Part shown: positions 11,394 through 23,000 of the stretch, one piece after another
Layout of the letters: every line of letters starts with the position of its first letter
How positions within the stretch are numbered: the stretch's first letter is position 1
From: Antedon mediterranea
Taxonomy: Eukaryota > Echinodermata > Crinoidea > Comatulida > Antedonidae
Direction: 5' to 3'
DNA: 60,000 bases
Assembly (NCBI RefSeq): GCF_964355755.1
Contig: NC_092670.1
Location: forward strand, 14,137,201 to 14,197,200
Notes under the pieces: generated by a model
The model's input: the letters and a program-made list of their open reading frames with translations, nothing else
Told to the model about the DNA's origin: nothing
The model's database searches: none
Program-made: the position numbers and the translations under genes

Positions 11394-12371
11394 GTCACTC
11401 CACCTGAGGGAAATTTAGTAAACTCAAAAATGAAACGGGCGGAAAATATAAAAGTACTTGACTCTGCCCATTTGGTATTCCAATTTCAAAACGGATCCTA
11501 TTAATTTACACGTTATACAGTACTTACCGCGTTATCAAACTCAATTTCTGTTATAAAAGGACGGTGTTCATATGCCCTCTCAAATGTTGAAAATTCTGTT
11601 AGGCTAAATAAAACAAAGTCTTGATTTTTTGATGAGTGGCTTTAATAGTAGGTGTTAGTATTGTGGTTTAAGATCTGTGTTCCCACTTGGGCAATTGCGT
11701 ACGCGCCACGTAATTAGTTAAGATCAACCCTTTCAATGGTGACGTTTGGTCACTGTAGGGTGATGATGAAATAAAATTTAAAAAAAAAAGATGATACATC
11801 GTATTTTGATTACCTGCATTGCGCTTGGCACGTACGTCCTATTGATAACCAAACTACCAAACATGAGAGCGATTAATCTAAAAAGTCTCTGAACGACCGG
11901 CGTAATTTCTATGTAATATTGAATGTTTTTCAAATTTGGTTTTTTCCTAAATACGACTACTGTATTTTAAAAAAAAGGTTATATAGGCCTATATAAGTCA
12001 CGCGGCTCAACAAAATGAAGGGAAGTGAATCGATTATGTTTTTGTTTTCCCTTGTGTGTACCAAACGTACAATTGAGGTGGAAATTGAAATGTGTTTAGA
12101 AATGCGTTTAGTTTCCTCATTTTGGTTGTAGACATTGGTTTTGTAACCTATAATATAGTCTCTTCTGTTTCTCTGTATATACAATGGTCTGGCTGAATAC
12201 CAAGAAGGGTAGATAAGTTACTGCGCCGCCAGTCAATCACCCCTTAAGTCTAAAATAGCAGCTGCTAGGGTTGCGAAAAAGTCATTGATAAAAATAAGAT
12301 AGGCAAATCATAAAAAAAATAATATAATAATATTTTTATTTAGTTAGACAGACTCGGTCATCGTACCCGTT
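11394..12371. other. Intergenic DNA, no gene recognised
   Basis: Only short, low-quality ORFs occur here. No repeat with a clear second copy in the window was found. Confidence 0.5.
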
Positions 12372-12948
12372 GCATTGATATGATAGTGTTGTAGGTCCTA
12401 GGCCCTATTATGGTGCACGTAAGTGTATGATAGTGATGTATGTCCTAGGCCCTATTATGGTGCACGTAAGTGTATGATAGTGATGTATGTCCTAGGCCCT
12501 ATTATGGTGCACGTAAGTGTATGATAGTGATGTATGTCCTAGGCCCTATTATGGTGCACGCAAGTGTATGATAGTGATGTATGTCCTAGGCCCTATTATG
12601 GTGCACGTAAGTGTATGATAGTGATGTATGTCCTAGGCCCTATTGGTGCACGTAAGTGTATGATAGTGATGTATGTCCTAGGCCCTATTATGGTGCACGT
12701 AAGTGTATGATAGTGATGTATGTCCTAGGCCCTATTATGGTGCACGTAAGTGTATGATAGTGATGTATGTCCTAGGCCCTATTAAGGTGCACGTAAGTGT
12801 ATGATAGTGATGTATGTCCTAGGCCCTATTATGGTGCACGTAAGTGTATGATAGTGATGTATGTCCTAGGCCCTATTAAGGTGCACGTAAGTGTATGATA
12901 GTGCTGTGTATGTCCTAGGCCTATTATGGTGCACGTAAGTGTATGATT
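12372..12948. repeat. 47-bp minisatellite, about 12 copies
   Basis: The unit contains TATGATAGTGATGTATG, TCCTAGGCCC and GGTGCACG and repeats every 47 bp (for example 12419 and 12466). Copies differ by a few substitutions (TATTATGG or TATTAAGG) and one 3-bp deletion. It lies 230 bp outside the large inverted-repeat element. Confidence 0.95.
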
Positions 12949-13175
12949 GGTGATCATTCTTTTAATATCTTAGATGATTGATGATGTGCTGAGGTGAGTG
13001 GATGTGAATGTGTTTAAGTATTGCATCAAAGTTTGCTAAACATTGAGATCAATCATGTTTGTAAACCATATGTTAAAAAAAACTGCGTCATTGATTACTA
13101 TGTAGCCTATGTGCGCTATAAAAAATCTTATTATTATTATTATTTTACTAAAATTCTCACCATTGCCTTGCGCGT
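12949..13175. other. Left flank of the 46-kb element
   Basis: Non-coding flank with a short (TTA)n run near 13128-13146. It ends in GCGCGT directly before the 9-bp target duplication. Confidence 0.5.
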
Positions 13176-13184
13176 GACCGGGCG
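13176..13184. repeat. Left 9-bp target-site duplication
   Basis: GACCGGGCG abuts the outer end of the left terminal inverted repeat and recurs perfectly at 59401-59409 against the right one. Confidence 0.88.
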
Positions 13185-13512
13185 GCGATTTTTTTTTTCG
13201 TACATAAGTTGGGGACCCCTCATGAAACGTCACAAAATAAACATGAATAATTCATCAGTTAAATTTGTTGTTCCGTGTGCACCCAAGCGTATAGCAACAA
13301 GAAGTGATTACACAACTGCGATACGATACTTTCTACAGTAGGCCTAGGATCCTAAGTCAATTCGCGTGATTGCCTTCGCGCACTATTCGTCACACAAAAT
13401 GTGTCGAGTCGAGGCTAATCGACAGCTAGGCAAGACATTAAACTAAATAGTAATTCATTGGACATAGCCCAAAGAAAGCTTAGACCCACAAGAATAAAGA
13501 ATGTGTATAATT
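13185..13512 (+). repeat. Left terminal inverted repeat (328 bp)
   Basis: It matches 59073-59400 in reverse complement except for about three substitutions. It begins GCGA plus T10 plus CGTACATAAG and ends GTGTATAATT. A short ORF reading inward (..RIATRSDYTTAIRYFLQ) is present in both copies simply because they are copies. Confidence 0.93.
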
Positions 13513-13528
13513 TGTGTACTGTATTTTT

Positions 13529-13570
13529 GGTTATCCGCTCTTGGCGGATAACCTCTTGTTATTGTCAGGA

Positions 13571-13608
<38 letters not shown>

Positions 13609-14759
13609 CTATGTTATTCTTCTTTCTTTCCCAAAATTTTGTGTCACGTGTATCTCAAATTCTGATCAACATTACATCGTATAACTTTGTCAGAAGATTT
13701 ACCTCTATGTGTAGAAGTGCAGGACAGCTCGTTTTTTTACTTTAGTGTCGCGCAGCGTAAGCTACGCGCGATTTTATGAATTTCGCGTATTTAACATAGA
13801 CTAAAAAGCAAAAGTCATTTTGTAATGACACTTAGTGAACATTTAAGTCATATCAAGGGCAAACTTTCTATGGATTAAAAAGGGCATGTTTGACATAAAG
13901 TTACGCGCGCACGCGCGTTTAAAATTTCAAATTGCGAAAAATTCATTTCTAATCAACTTTCTACGCGTTTCAGGTCATTTTGAGCATTTCAAAAATTCCC
14001 ACGCGTGCGCATATTTTTTACGCGCGCGTGCGCACGTAGCGCAAAAACATCTTTTTTTTGCTTGATTTTTGTTTTTTCAGCCTTTTCTAGTACATTTACC
14101 AATTTTCAATCAATTTCGACTTAAAATCACGTCATACGAGCACGTAGAATTGAACAATTTGCGCGCGTTTTTGAAGAAAAAGTTCAAAAATTCGTCAAAA
14201 TTATGCCTTTTTTAAAACAGTCATAGATTCTAAACTCCGAGGTGAAAATATTTAAAATTTCAGATTCTGGAAGTAGATGAGTTGTTTTTCTCGAATCATG
14301 CATTGATATGGCTAACCAGACATTGTGACGTTATCGTATGGCCACCCGAATATAAAATATAGGATTTTTTTCTCTTTCGTCATAGCTCGTCAATTTAATA
14401 GAGCGCATCTCTACTTATCCTTATTCCATTTCACTCAATTTTTTTATATTGTCTAGATCAATCAATTACCTTTCGCATGATCCACCATTTTAAAAATTGT
14501 GATGACGTCATCATGTTCAAATGCGTCAATAACTTTGGTCACTTATTTTCACCTATTCTGCACTGTATGTAGTACGTATACAGTATATAGTGTTATACCG
14601 TATATACTTAGACGCGACGCAACATAGAGAGCGCACTAACATTTTTCAATGCCATAATCGTTTTATTTTTTTGCGCGCACTATTCTAACGTATGACGTGC
14701 ACGTGGCTTTTGCACTGCGGATAACCTAACTCGTCCGTAGTGACGAGTTCAAATCTAGT
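13529..14759 (-). repeat. Helentron-like unit 1 (hairpin class)
   Basis: A complete 1.23-kb unit. Its 3' hairpin (minus-strand sense) has arms GGTTATCCGC and GCGGATAACC at 13529-13553, then a long T tract. The other end carries the AACTCGTC/GACGAGTT stem-loop and CTAG at 14755-14758. Its first part is close to the unit at 45517 and its last 900 bp to 38500-39415. Confidence 0.8.
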
Positions 14760-14815
14760 TGGTTATCCGCACTTGGCGGATAACCCCTTGTTATTGTCAG
14801 GATCTTTTTTTTTTT
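14760..14815 (-). repeat. Orphan 3'-hairpin stub C
   Basis: It holds the hairpin, TTGTTATTGTCAGGATC and about eleven T, and is then interrupted by another complete hairpin unit. The missing body may be 51439-52574, since 56 plus 1136 bp gives a normal unit length. Confidence 0.6.
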
Positions 14816-16020
14816 GGTTATCCGCACTTGGCGGATAACCCTTGTTATTGTCAGGATCTTTTTTTTTTTTTTTTTTTTTCTTTATTCTTCTTTCTTTCCA
14901 CGAATTTTGTTGGGAGCGTATCTCTAATACTGGCAAACATAAGATTGTATAACTTTGTCATAAGATTTACCTATATCTGTAGATGTGCAAGAAACTTTGT
15001 TTTTTGATTTTTGAGTTGCGCAGCGTAAGTTACGCGCAAATTTATGAATTTCAATGATTGATCATAGATTAAAAACCAAAAGTCATTTTCTAATGAAACT
15101 TGGTGAAAATTTAAGTTATATCATGCGCAAAATTTCTATGGATTAAAAATGGCATGTTTAACATAAAGTTACGCGCGCACGCGCGTTCAAAATTTCAAAA
15201 TGCGCAAAATTCATTTTTAATCAAATTTCTACGCGTTTCATGTCATTTTGAGCATTTCAAAAATTCCCACGCGTGCGCAATATTTTTACGCGCGCGTGCG
15301 CACGTAACGCAAAAACATGTTTTTTTTGCTTGATTTTTGTTTTTTCAGCCTTCTCTAGTAATTTTACCAACTTTCAAACAATTTCGACTTAAAATCACGT
15401 CATACGAGCACGTAGAATTGAACAATTTGCGCGCGTTTTTGATGAAAAAGTTCAAAAATTCGTGAAAATTATGCCTTTTTTTAAAAAGTCATAGATTCTA
15501 AACTCCAAGTTGAAAATATTTAAAATTTCAGATTCTGGAAGTAGATGAGTTGTAAATATCAAATCATGCATCGATATGGCTAACCGGACATTGTGACGTC
15601 ATCGTATGGCCACTCGAATATAAAATATAGGATTTTTGTCTCTTTCGCATAGCTCATCACATTTAATAGAGCGCATCTCCACTTATCCGTATTCCATTTC
15701 TCCCCATTTTGTTATATTGTCTAGGCCAATCAATTATCTTTCGCATAATCTACCATTTTTTAAATTGTGATGACGTCATCATGTCCAAAAGCGTCAATAA
15801 CTTGGGTCCCTTATTTTCACCTATTCTGCACTGTATGTAGTACGTATACAGAATACAGTGTATACCGTATATACTTACGTGACGCAAAATAGAGAGCGCA
15901 CTAATATTTTTTCAATGGCATAATCGTTTTTCTGCGCGCAATATTCCAACGTATGACGTGCACGTGGCGTTTGTGATGCGGATAACCTAACTCGTCCGTA
16001 GTGACGAGTTCAAATCTAGT
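14816..16020 (-). repeat. Helentron-like unit 2 (hairpin class)
   Basis: A complete 1.2-kb unit from hairpin to CTAG (16016-16019). The interior has the conserved GTGACGTCATCG and GATGACGTCATCATG palindromes and the alternating GCGCGC block. Confidence 0.8.
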
Positions 16021-16089
16021 TGGTTATCCGCACTTGGCGGATAACCTCTTGTTATTGTCAGGATCTTTTTTTTTTTTTTTTTTTTTTTT
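16021..16089 (-). repeat. Orphan 3'-hairpin stub A
   Basis: The hairpin, TTGTTATTGTCAGGATC and more than twenty T are followed by a second hairpin. Its variant AACCTCTTG is the one that elsewhere (13529, 45517) goes with a CTATGTTATTC body, which is exactly what begins at 38261. Joined length is about 1.22 kb. Confidence 0.75.
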
Positions 16090-16150
16090 GGTTATCCGCA
16101 CTTGGCGGATAACCCCTTGTTATTGTCAGGATCTTTTTTTTTTTTCTTTT
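16090..16150 (-). repeat. Orphan 3'-hairpin stub B
   Basis: The hairpin, TTGTTATTGTCAGGATC and a T tract are interrupted at 16151 by the 3' end of the autonomous Helentron. The body resumes at 37090. The joined length is about 1.23 kb. Confidence 0.75.
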
Positions 16151-16151
16151 T

Positions 16152-16176
16152 GGTTATCCGCACTTGGCGGATAACC
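16152..16176 (-). repeat. 3' terminal hairpin of the Helentron
   Basis: Ten-bp perfect arms GGTTATCCGC and GCGGATAACC enclose a 5-nt loop. On the minus strand it is the last structure before the T|T junction. One arm equals the subterminal repeat near the 5' end (GCGGATAACC at 37047-37056). Confidence 0.8.
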
Positions 16177-17215
16177 CCTTGTTATTGTCAGGATCTTTTT
16201 TTTTTTTTTTTTTTTTTTTTTTCTATGTTCTTCTTTCTTTCCACGAATTTTGTTGGTCGTATATCTCTAATTCTGGCCAACATAAGATTGTATAACTTTG
16301 TCATAAGATTGACCTATAGCTGTAGATGTGCAGCCAAGCTTTTGGACGATTTCGGAGTTACGCAGCGTAAGTTACGCGCGATTTTATGAATTTAACTGAT
16401 TGATCATAGATTAAAAACCAAACGTCATTTTGTATTGAAACTTGGTGAAAATTTAAGTCATTTCATGCGCAAACTTTCTATGGATTAAAAATGGCAGGTT
16501 GCGCAAAAAATTACGCGCGCACGCGCGTTTAAAATTTCAAAATGCGAAAAATCAATTTCTAATCAATTTTCTATGCGTTTCATGTCATTTTGAGCATTTA
16601 AAAAATTCCCACGCGTGCGCAATTTTTTTACGCGCGCGTGCGCACGTAGCGCAAAAACATCTTTTTTTTGCTTGATTTTTATTTTTTCAGCCTTTTCTAG
16701 TAAATTTATAAATTTTCAATCAATTTCGACTTAAAATCACGTCACACGAGCACGTAGAATTGGATAATTTGCGCGTGTTTTTGATGAAAAACTTCAAAAA
16801 ATCGTCAAAATTAGACCTTTTTTTAAACAGTCATAAATTCTAAACTACGTGGTGAACTTTTTTAAAATTACATATTCTGGAAGTAGATGAGTTGTTTTTC
16901 TCGAATCATGCATTGATATGGCTAACCGGACATTGTGACGTCATCGTATGGCCACTCGAATATAAATTATAGGATTTTTGTCTCTTTCGTCATAGCTCAT
17001 CACATTTAATAGAGCGCATCTCCACTTATCCGTATTCCATTGCCCTCATTTTTTTATATTGTCTAGGTCAATCAATTATCTTTCGCATGATTCACCATTT
17101 AATTTTTTTTATGACGTCATTATGTGCAAAAGCGTCAATAACTTTGGTCACTTGTTTTCACCTATACTGCAGTGTATGTAGTACGTATACAGTATATAGT
17201 GTATACTGTATACTT
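16177..17215 (-). repeat. Unit-like 3' region of the Helentron
   Basis: The sequence matches the standard 1.2-kb unit from the T tract up to GTATACTGTATAC, then breaks off before the unit's last 150 bp. The small units therefore look like deletion derivatives holding mainly the 3' kilobase of a larger element. Confidence 0.7.
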
Positions 17216-18250
17216 ATCTGGCCAACATAAGATTGTATAACTTTGTCATAAGATTGACCTGTAGCTGTAGATGGCAATAAGCTTCGTTATATGATTTTAG
17301 AGTCGAGCAGCGCAAGTTATGCGCGATTTTATGGAATTTATGGTTGCTTTTAAATTCTTAACACAAACTTTACGAAAGTGTGTTTCATAATATTTAGCAA
17401 CTTTTGTCATGATAAAAATGGCTTGCTACGCAAAAATTACGTATAATTTGAATAGAGTAGATTTGAATTCAATTACATATTTTGTCTATCTATGTCATGA
17501 CGTCATCATATGGCCAGTGGAATTCAATAAGTCAGATTAGAGCGCATCTCAGTTTCATGTTTCCAAAATCCTTCAAAATTGTATTAATTATTTAATAGAT
17601 AATTAAATTATATAACATATACAATATATTCAGTAATATGCTGTCAGCACTGTAACTATATTTATGTCATACTCATAGGATGGCATAATACTTGCCAGCG
17701 TGCCCAACATTCTTCAACTTCTAAGAATATAATTATTTAGATAATTATTCTATAAAGTTCTTACCTTCATGTTTTATTTTGATGACGTCATCAAGTAAAA
17801 AAAATGTAAAATTAGAATAAAAATATGGGTCTCGTAATATTTTGTATGCTTCACTGTAATATATATTAGACGTATGACACAAAATAGACACAATTCATTA
17901 AAATCTCACTTCTACCTACCTGAATTTCCTCAAAATGTCAACATGTTGTTGCTCAGAACAATTTTCCTATCGAATGCTGTTTGATCATGCTATGGGGTCA
18001 TGCTAAGATAATAGTAATTGGAAAGGTAGGAGTTTTATTTGTTTTTTTCATATTTCATTACTTCAACATAATTATTACAAATCTCAGTTGTACCTGCCAA
18101 ATTTCCTTTTTAAATTAAATGTATGTTCTCGCTGAGATGAATTATTTTCCGAAAATGGACATACCTTTATGTTTCATTTTTATGACATCAAACAATGTTG
18201 TTCCCGTAATTTCAGTTCTATACACCAAAATATACTACAATACAACCAGT
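17216..18250 (-). repeat. Truncated and diverged unit copies
   Basis: It restarts with CTGGCCAACATAAGATTG, then diverges. It still keeps ATGACGTCATCATATGGCC, AGAGCGCATCTC and a second GATGACGTCATC. This is an older unit copy, possibly two fused copies. Confidence 0.6.
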
Positions 18251-18818
18251 TACATGTGTGAATAATAATACTAACAATTTCTTGTCTTCTCTGCTCTGTG
18301 ATTTGATCTGATCAATTATCTCATTTACCAGTGAAACTTGCTCCAATAGATATAATATTTCTAATAAAACTAATATCACCACACCATAACTGTTAAAAAT
18401 AATTTTTTATTTCAAACAAAATAAAGAAAACACACAAAGTCTGTGTAGGCCTATTTATAAAAGCTTTCATTGGTTATTGCAAATTGCACAAAATTGTTAA
18501 CATAATATAGTAGGCTGTTTATACTATACAGTAGTTCATGCACACGTTGGTGATCAGTAATTTTACTTACTACATTATATACATGTTAATTTGTTAGTTG
18601 TGGATTTATTAAACACATATTTATTGATCTATTTATAGAAGATTGTTATTTTCTAACAATAACCATTAATATGATTAATAATTTAATAATTTGCCGCGTT
18701 TAGACAAATGTTATTAAATAGCGAATGACTGCATTAGTGACTGCCTAAAAATTCGGATCCCATTATAATTAAAGAGATGAAACCATTCCATTGTACACCT
18801 AAAAACCAAAACAAAATG
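18251..18818. other. AT-rich spacer in the Helentron 3' region
   Basis: No ORF or repeat with another clear copy in the window was recognised. Confidence 0.45.
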
Positions 18819-19950
18819 AATTGATTATTCTTGCAAATGAATAAATTGCTGTATAAGTAATTTCATGTGGACCTGCATAGATAGAAAAAAAAACTGAAAG
18901 TATGTATAGACCTAATGAAGTATTGGTAATCGTATAAAACAAAACGTATTTTCTTCTTCTGTAAAATGTAACTTTTTATTTTTAACATTACTTGAATATT
19001 GGTAGATATTGAAAGATTATTATGTGCAGATTGCAACATTGCATATTCAAATTCAGAACAATATTTATAATAATATAACTCATATAAAAACAAGATTAAA
19101 ATGTGTTTACTCACCAGATATTGTTTCTCCTATACAGGAGAATAACATGGTTGAAGTTACACATTATTCGCTGCTCCTCGTGCATAGATAATGAATTGAT
19201 TATTCTTGCAAATGAATAAATTACTGTATTAGTAATTTCATGTGGACCTGGATAGATAGAAAAAAATTATTAAAAACAGTTATACAACTGAAAGTATGTA
19301 TAGACCTAATAAAGTATTGGTAATCGTATAAAACAAAACGTTTTTTCTTCTTCTGTAAAATGTAACTTTTTATTTTTAACATTGCTTGAATACCGGTAGA
19401 TATTGAAAGATTGCATTTTCAAATTCAGAACAATATTATATAACTCACATAAAAACAAGATTAAAATGTGTTGACTCACCAGATATTGTTTCCCCTATAC
19501 AGGAGAATGACATGAGTTGAAGTTACATATTATTCGCTGCCCCTCTTGCATAGATAATAATTGATTATTCTTCCAAATGAGTAAATTACTGTATTAGTAA
19601 TTTCATGTGGACCTGGATAGATAAAAAAATAATATAAAAAAAACAATGATACAAATGAAATTATGGATAGACCTAATGGAGTATTGGTGATCGTATAAAA
19701 TAAAACGTATTTTCTTCTGTGAAATTTAACTTTTTATTTTTAACATTATTTGAATACCGGTAATTATTGAACAATTGTTATGTGCACAGATTGCAACATT
19801 GCATATTCAAATTCAGAACAATATTTATAATAATAACTCACATAAAAACAAGATTAAAATGTGTTTATTCACCAGATTTTGATTTTCCTATACAGGAGAA
19901 TGACATGGGTTGAAGTTACAGATTACTCGCTGCCCCTTGTGCATAGAGAG
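18819..19950 (-). repeat. 365-bp tandem repeat, three copies
   Basis: Copies start at about 18819, 19194 and 19559, each with TTGATTATTCTT and TTTCATGTGGACCTG, and each ending near a CTCCTATACAGGAG palindrome or a variant of it. They lie just downstream of the Helentron stop codon. Confidence 0.9.
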
Positions 19951-20093
19951 TCATAATTATTGTCAGCTTGTTTTTATCAAATTGTTTTTTTTTTCATGAT
20001 TTCCAGTTCTATTTTCAATTCTTAAAAAGTTTTTTATAGTATTCTATTCTGAATTCTATTCACAGAAATATAATTCCAAAACCATTGCTGCAA

Positions 20094-23000
20094 TTAAAAT
20101 TTAATGTGAATGGCTTCATGATAGCTATAATAAATTGGAATTACTTCAGCCTGTACTGAATCAAGACCTTTGCTATAGACATGATCAATCAATGTATTGT
20201 TTTCAGTGGTGGAACATGTAACATGTTGTCGGTACTCATTCTCTGACATTAAATTTTTCACTCTGGAAGATTGTTTGAAAAGATTTTCATTAAAATCACC
20301 CATTAAAATACATTTTGTACTCACTTTTTGTAACTCTTCCAAATATTTTCTCAAATTTTGACAGAATTGATTAATATCATAGCTTGGGGGTCGATAAATT
20401 ACTGACACGGAAACTGAAATTGGACTTGTTATTAAAAATGAAACTGCTTCTATATCATAATTAGGTATGTTTAATCTGCTTGAAAACGTGTTTTTGGTAT
20501 ACACTGCAACACCGCCATGAGCCTGATTTTTCAATTTGGAACTCAGATCATTTCTATTAGAATACGAATCATACCTTGCTTGGTGATACAATTTATACGG
20601 CTGAATATTTACTTCAAAAACATCTTCATCTTTATTCAACCACGTTTCAGTCAGACATATGATACTAGAATTCATAAACAAATCATTGCACTGAAGATCA
20701 GCAAAATGTTGCTTAAGTCCTTGAATATTATGTAACATTATTGAAAATTTAGAATCCGAATCATGACCTTGATTTTCACATTGTACATATGAATCCATAT
20801 TATTTAAGCATTTCTTTATATTTGGATCACAATAAATCAGATTAGGATTAAGATGTTCAATAGTAAGTCCAGATATTGAAGTAACACGACTGAGGGCTAC
20901 GTATGCTTGTCCAGGTGCAAATGTATTTTTAAGGCAAACTACTGCTTCATTCATTGTCAATCCTTGGACTTTATGAACTGTGCATGCATATGCTAATTTG
21001 AGAGGAAATTGTTTTCGACTATATTTATTCCCCATAGATTCTTTAAACATTTCAATTGCCTGAACACCGATTTCATTATTATCAAACTTTACTTTAATAG
21101 ATACTGGTTTGGCGTTATTATTGGGTTTGACTATTTCATAAACATGTCCCATACATCCATTCGTCAAGCCTTTTTTAACATCTACATTTTTAATCAACAT
21201 CACTCTGGCATTAAGTGCAATCCACAAATAATTTAGTAAACTAGTTTGACGTGAATTCCGAGGTTTGTCACAAATTTTGCTCTGTTTCTTGGCGTTTACT
21301 ACACTATCTTCTGCTTCAATGCATACAATGTCTGTACAGATTTTGTGCAACATTTTTTTATTCCATTCATCAACTTGTTTATTGCGTGGGTAAATATGAA
21401 CAGCATCTTCACATTCTTCCCCTGTTTCACGTGATTTTAAAACAAATAAATCGTTATCAGATAAACAATCATGTTTTTCTTTTGTACGCAATTTGTTTAA
21501 CAATAAAGCAAATTCTTTATCTTCTTTTTGTCTCATGATTTGGTCTAACTGTATTTGCTTAAAGTTATCTAACCACAGTGAGCTTTCCAATGTGTCTTTA
21601 TATAACGAACTGCCCATCACTGGGGGTAACTGATAAAAATCACCAACAGCAATTACTGAAATGTTACCAAATGGACTATCGTTGCGTACTTGTTTTATTT
21701 GCCTTAATCGTCCGTGGATATACCAAAGTAACCTTTGATTTACCATTGATATTTCATCTATAATAACAATTTGCAACTGACGCAACTGATTACGAAGTGC
21801 ACTTATTTTTTCTTCTCCAAGTGGTTGATACGGAAGTGAAATATTAATCGGGATAGACAAAGCGCTATGAATTGTTTGGCCTTTAATATTATATGCTGCG
21901 ATTCCTGTAGGAGCTAATTTCAATATTGACAAATCATCGGGATTTTCCATAATTTTTCCAAGAATACGTGTCGCTTCATTATAAATACAGTTTACCAAAT
22001 GACTTTTTCCTGTACCAGCGCCACCAGTTATGAAAGTGTAAAATGCTTCAGGTTTTTTACCATTAGCTTTGTCTAAACACCATTGTCTTGTCTTATAAAA
22101 TATATGTTGTTGTTTTTCATTTAAAGATCGAATCATTTTGTTCAATTCTGGTCTTGGAATATTAGATGAGTTAGATTCTACTTTAGATGTATGATTTTTT
22201 TGAATTCCAAAATCTGGAATGAAAAATTCATCTTCTTCATCATCAACCTCTACATTAGGCTTTGGGTTGTCTAACCTTTCTTTTTCACTTTCTGGACATA
22301 ATAGGCTCCATGCATCTTCTTGTGGTCCAAATTTTGATAAACATTCCTGTGCTTCTTCAACATCATCAGCACTTTTTTCATATTGTTCCATGTTTCCATG
22401 AACTATTGACTTTACCGTTTGTAATTGACAGTCACATAATTTCACACATCCTTCCTCATGAAATTGTTCGTACGTTTCAAAATTTGGAGGTTTTAACTGT
22501 TCATCTTTTCGAAATGGTAGAAATAACTGAAGTATACTCAAAAAATATTTCTCAGGTGCTGTATCCATTGGAAATCGAGGGTATCTTACTATAGCATTAC
22601 TAGTTCGTGTTCTTTTTTGGATGAATCCCAACTGTTTTTTTAACTGAAATACATTCTTTTTTTGTTTGTTTCCTTTCATTTCTGATGAACTCAATATTCT
22701 ATATTCCGAACAAAATTTTGCAAGGCACATTTTATTAAATTCAGAACTATTAGGTCGAGCTTTATATTTGTCGATCTTATTTGGCAACCATGCACTTACA
22801 TCATCATCTTCTTTGTTTTTAATTACACTTAGTGGTAAACTCATTCTGACAGGATTAGGTCCTACTGGGATAAACTCAACTTTCCTTGAACATTCTTTTA
22901 ATCTTAAACTACAAACACGATAAATACTTTCTTGTGCAGACACTTCTCGATTATTCATATAAACATTACCAAGTTTTCGCAAACTTTGCCTAGCATCTTC

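Noticed and set aside
12372-12948. CRISPR-like array
   Set aside because: The 47-bp copies are contiguous with no unique spacers and the genome is eukaryotic; it is a minisatellite.
13021-13341. ORF over the left TIR, mirrored at 59244-59447, as a transposase exon
   Set aside because: Both copies exist because the TIR is duplicated. The peptide shows no DDE or zinc-finger motif and the left ORF starts outside the element.
14755-14758. CTAG at unit junctions as a canonical Helitron CTRR 3' end
   Set aside because: CTAG stays with the stem-loop side in all copies, including units lacking the hairpin, so it belongs to the 5' terminus. The hairpin side ends at a T|T junction, as in Helentrons.
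14736-14758. GAGTTCAAATCTAG as a tRNA-like pol III B box
   Set aside because: The match to GGTTCGANTCC is partial, no A box at proper spacing or cloverleaf can be drawn, and the stem-loop explains the sequence.
14759-15007. Repeated 60-95-codon ORFs beginning MVIRTWRIT.. in many units
   Set aside because: They are read through the hairpin and T tract (hence runs of F) and occur because units are copies. Their ends vary and there is no domain signal.
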